Positions 61,759-64,000 of a stretch of 64,000 nt of DNA are shown piece by piece (position 1 is the stretch's first letter; every line of letters begins with the position of its first letter). This stretch comes from Pseudomonas sp. SCA2728.1_7 (GTDB lineage Bacteria > Pseudomonadota > Gammaproteobacteria > Pseudomonadales > Pseudomonadaceae), in assembly GCF_018138145.1 (NCBI RefSeq), contig NZ_CP073104.1, positions 1,426,001 through 1,490,000 of the forward strand, given 5' to 3'. Both the position numbers and the translations under genes were made by a program. A model generated the notes under the pieces. That model did no database searches, was not told the DNA's origin, and saw nothing but the letters and a program-made list of their open reading frames with translations.

Positions 61759-62747
61759 CGCTGAGCCAACGTCTGCGCCGCGATCCACAGGCGTTCGAGT
61801 TGTTGCAGGCGTTGCTGGTGCTGGAACGCGAGCAACCTCAGGCCGAACCCCTCGGCAGCGGTACCTCGCCTCAGGCCGAAGCGGTGAAACTGCGCGGACC
61901 ACTGACGCCGATGTTTGCCATCAGCCAGCTTGAAGCCCTGCACGAAGAACCCGGCGAGCCGCTGACGATCGACACGCCGATATTCGGTCTCGGCGGCCCT
62001 GACGGCCCACTCCCCTACGCTTATCAGGATTGGCTGCAACAACGGGCGCGGGCCAAGGATCACGCGCCGGCGGCGTTTCTCGATCTGTTCCAGCATCGCT
62101 TGCTCAGCCTGCTTTACAAAGTGATGCGCAAACACCGGGTGGCGCTAGGCTTCGTCACACCGGGGGCGTCACCGGTGCAGGCGCAATTGCGCGCGTTGAC
62201 CGGTTTGCTGCCCAAGGCTTTGCAGGAACGTCAGGCGGTGCCCGATTGCGCGGTATTGGCCTGCACCGCGCTGTTTGCCGACGGCCGCCGGTCGCTGGCC
62301 GGGTTCGCCGCGATTGTGCGCGAGCAGTTTGCCGTGCCAGTCGAGTTGAGCGCCTACGAGGGCGCCTGGCGGCGGATCCCGCCGACCAGCCGCAGCGTGA
62401 TCAAACCGGGTGGACGCAACCTGCAACTGGGCCGCAGCGCCGTGGCCGGCACCCGGGTCTGGGATGAACATGCCGGCATTCGCCTGACCCTCGGACCGTT
62501 GCCGTCGGCGCAGGCCGCATGCTTCTTGCCGGATGGCGAAGCGCACCCGGCACTGGCCAGCCTCGCAGCATTGTATTTCGGCCCGGATCTGGAGGTCAGA
62601 CTGGTGCTGCGGGTCCGCGGTGCCGTGCCGCTGAAACTCAGTCGACAGGCGCCGGCCCTGGTCAGCTGGAACGGCGGTTTGCAGCGTCAGGCCAGCCTCA
62701 CCGTGCAAACGATCGAAACCCGACTTCGTCAGCTGGAGATCACCTGA
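61722..62747 (+). CDS. tssG: type VI baseplate subunit TssG
   Basis: 341 residues; start at 61722 with AAGGAGG upstream. TssG pattern: DPQAFELLQALLVLER, PIFGLGGPDGPLPYAYQDWL (about 86-105), AAFLDLFQHRLLSLLYKVMR, and SAVAGTRVWDEHAGIRLTLG. It is the partner of TssF in the baseplate wedge. clpV starts two bases after its stop. Confidence 0.96.
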   Translation: MATPSRHASVALTLSQRLRRDPQAFELLQALLVLEREQPQAEPLGSGTSPQAEAVKLRGPLTPMFAISQLEALHEEPGEPLTIDTPIFGLGGPDGPLPYAYQDWLQQRARAKDHAPAAFLDLFQHRLLSLLYKVMRKHRVALGFVTPGASPVQAQLRALTGLLPKALQERQAVPDCAVLACTALFADGRRSLAGFAAIVREQFAVPVELSAYEGAWRRIPPTSRSVIKPGGRNLQLGRSAVAGTRVWDEHAGIRLTLGPLPSAQAACFLPDGEAHPALASLAALYFGPDLEVRLVLRVRGAVPLKLSRQAPALVSWNGGLQRQASLTVQTIETRLRQLEIT

Positions 62748-62749
62748 AC

Positions 62750-64000
62750 ATGGAACTGGCCAGCCTGATCGGACGCCTCAACCCGGACAATCGTCGCGCT
62801 CTCGAACGCGCCGCCCAGCGCTGCTTGCAGCGCGGCCATCACTTTGTCGAGATCGAACATCTGTTGCTCGAACTGCTCGACATCGAGGGCGGCGACTTGG
62901 CTTTTCTGTTGCCGCGTTTCGGCCTCGAACGTGATGCGCTGACGGCGGAGATCAACAAGGCGCTGGATCTGTTCAAGGCCGGCAGCACGCGCACGCCAGC
63001 ACTGTCGTCGCACACCTTGGGTTTGCTCGAAGACGCGGTGGTCCAGGCCAGTGTGTTGGGGCTCGACAGCATTCGTTCCGGGTTGCTGTTGTTGGCGTTG
63101 GTTGATCGCGATGAGCGCCGCAGTCTGTTGCTCAACAGTGCCTCGTCGCTACTGCGGATTCCCAAAGAAGCACTGCGCGCGAATCTGCTGGAATGGACGG
63201 AAAACTCTCGCGAGCATGTCGGCCCGCGCGCGGTGTCATCGGCAAATCCAGCAACACGTCAGGACTCGGTGCTCGATCAATACACCCAGGACCTGACCGC
63301 CGACGCCCATGCCGGGCGTATTGATCCGATCGTGGGTCGCGACGGCGAAATTCGCCAATGCATCGACATTCTGCTGCGCCGCCGGCAAAACAACCCGATT
63401 CTGGTCGGCGCGCCGGGGGTGGGCAAGACCGCCGTGGTCGAAGGCCTGGCCCTGCGCATTGCCGCCGGCGACGTGCCGCCATCGTTGCAGGAAGTCAGTT
63501 TGCGCGTGCTGGATCTGGGTCTGTTACAGGCCGGCGCGGGGGTCAAAGGTGAATTCGAACAGCGCTTGAAGGGCGTGATTGACGCGGTGCGCAGTGCCGA
63601 CAAACCGATCATCCTGTTTATCGACGAAGCGCATACGTTGATCGGCGCTGGTGGTGCCGAGGGTGGCAGCGATGCGGCCAACCTGCTGAAACCGGCGCTG
63701 GCCCGTGGCGAGTTGCGCACCCTCGCCGCCACGACATGGCTGGAGTACAAAAAATACTTCGAGAAAGACCCGGCCCTCGCCCGCCGCTTTCAACTGGTGC
63801 AGGTTGAAGAACCGGACGAAATCACTGCCGTGGAAATGCTTCGCGGCGTGGCCGCCAAACTTGAACAGCACCACGGCGTACAGGTGCTCGATGCCGCTAT
63901 TCATGAAGCGGTGAAGCTCTCGCACCGCTACATTTCCGGCCGCCAATTACCGGACAAAGCCATCAGCGTGCTCGACACCGCGTGCGCCCGGGTCGCCCTC
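62750..64000 (+). CDS. clpV: type VI ATPase ClpV (TssH), 3' part cut by window edge
   Basis: 417 codons are present. The start MELASLIGRLNPDNRRALER at 62750 follows GGAG. The N-terminal double Clp repeat spans 1-150. The first AAA+ domain has Walker A GAPGVGKTAVVEGL (about 222-235) and Walker B IILFIDEAHTLIG (about 287-299), then ALARRFQLVQV. ClpV unfolds contracted TssBC sheath for reuse. The second AAA+ domain lies beyond the window. Confidence 0.96.
   Translation, partial: MELASLIGRLNPDNRRALERAAQRCLQRGHHFVEIEHLLLELLDIEGGDLAFLLPRFGLERDALTAEINKALDLFKAGSTRTPALSSHTLGLLEDAVVQASVLGLDSIRSGLLLLALVDRDERRSLLLNSASSLLRIPKEALRANLLEWTENSREHVGPRAVSSANPATRQDSVLDQYTQDLTADAHAGRIDPIVGRDGEIRQCIDILLRRRQNNPILVGAPGVGKTAVVEGLALRIAAGDVPPSLQEVSLRVLDLGLLQAGAGVKGEFEQRLKGVIDAVRSADKPIILFIDEAHTLIGAGGAEGGSDAANLLKPALARGELRTLAATTWLEYKKYFEKDPALARRFQLVQVEEPDEITAVEMLRGVAAKLEQHHGVQVLDAAIHEAVKLSHRYISGRQLPDKAISVLDTACARVAL

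Noticed and set aside
1..64000. CRISPR array, tRNA or prophage
   Set aside because: The regularly spaced similar sequences are REP/REPIN palindromes in intergenic gaps, not CRISPR; no tRNA cloverleaf or phage structural gene noticed.

Overview
The window looks like a chromosomal segment from a fluorescent Pseudomonas of the P. fluorescens species complex. The evidence is high GC with Pseudomonas codon use, many copies of the P. fluorescens-type REP/REPIN palindromes (core GCGAGCAGGCTCGCTC), Pseudomonas-restricted families (DUF6124, DUF2790), Anr-type boxes and typical gene content (acnB, topB, miaE, cynRST, a serralysin). There is no rRNA, tRNA, CRISPR array, phage or complete insertion sequence that I can see. 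Species assignment is inference.

Layout. 1-3.8 kb: the cut end of a DUF2235 (Tle1-like) protein, a DUF6124 gene behind a strongly structured leader, a DapF paralog with an altered active site, and small metabolic genes. 4.0-10.4 kb: a tightly overlapping seven-gene unit with a 'thermostable hemolysin' (GNAT-like) protein, an acyl-adenylating enzyme, a haem-oxygenase-like diiron oxidase, an SDR, an exported TPR protein and its own two-component system. I consider this the best candidate for an undescribed biosynthetic/regulatory system. 10.4-12.3 kb: a GNAT and a nonsense-mutated zinc alcohol dehydrogenase, each with an Anr-like box. 12.4-13.9 kb: arsR-arsC-arsH without an efflux pump. 14-19.4 kb: VOC, GNAT, LysR, GMC oxidoreductase and an MHS-type transporter. 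19.5-25.2 kb: DUF427, an orphan serralysin, topB with a LexA-like box, a GNAT and an unknown gene. 25.4-27.9 kb: the cyanate locus cynR / cynS-(DUF2790)-cynT. 28-38.3 kb: a ProA-like dehydrogenase, glutaminase, GFA protein, a TonB-dependent siderophore receptor, an RstAB-like two-component system, miaE, an Anr-box-driven tandem universal stress protein and a DUF1289 protein. 38.5-49.2 kb: acnB with a large nested palindrome upstream, a SulP transporter, a serine-type transporter, small membrane proteins, a tautomerase, an isochorismatase-family hydrolase behind a textbook-looking threonine attenuator, exported proteins (one frameshifted) and a 2-hydroxyacid dehydrogenase.

49.2-64.0 kb: a type VI secretion locus in two divergent operons. 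Leftward is tssJ-tssK-tssL-tssM-tssA (membrane complex, baseplate adaptor and cap protein). Rightward is tssB-tssC-hcp-tssE-tssF-tssG-clpV (sheath, tube, baseplate and disassembly ATPase); clpV runs off the window. No vgrG, PAAR or effector/immunity gene is seen inside the window.

Cross-cutting observations: three sites match the FNR/Anr consensus; several mobile-type repeats have donated stop codons to neighbouring genes (GMC oxidoreductase, cynR); two genes carry single inactivating lesions (alcohol dehydrogenase, a small exported protein). All calls come from reading the sequence; no database search was run.
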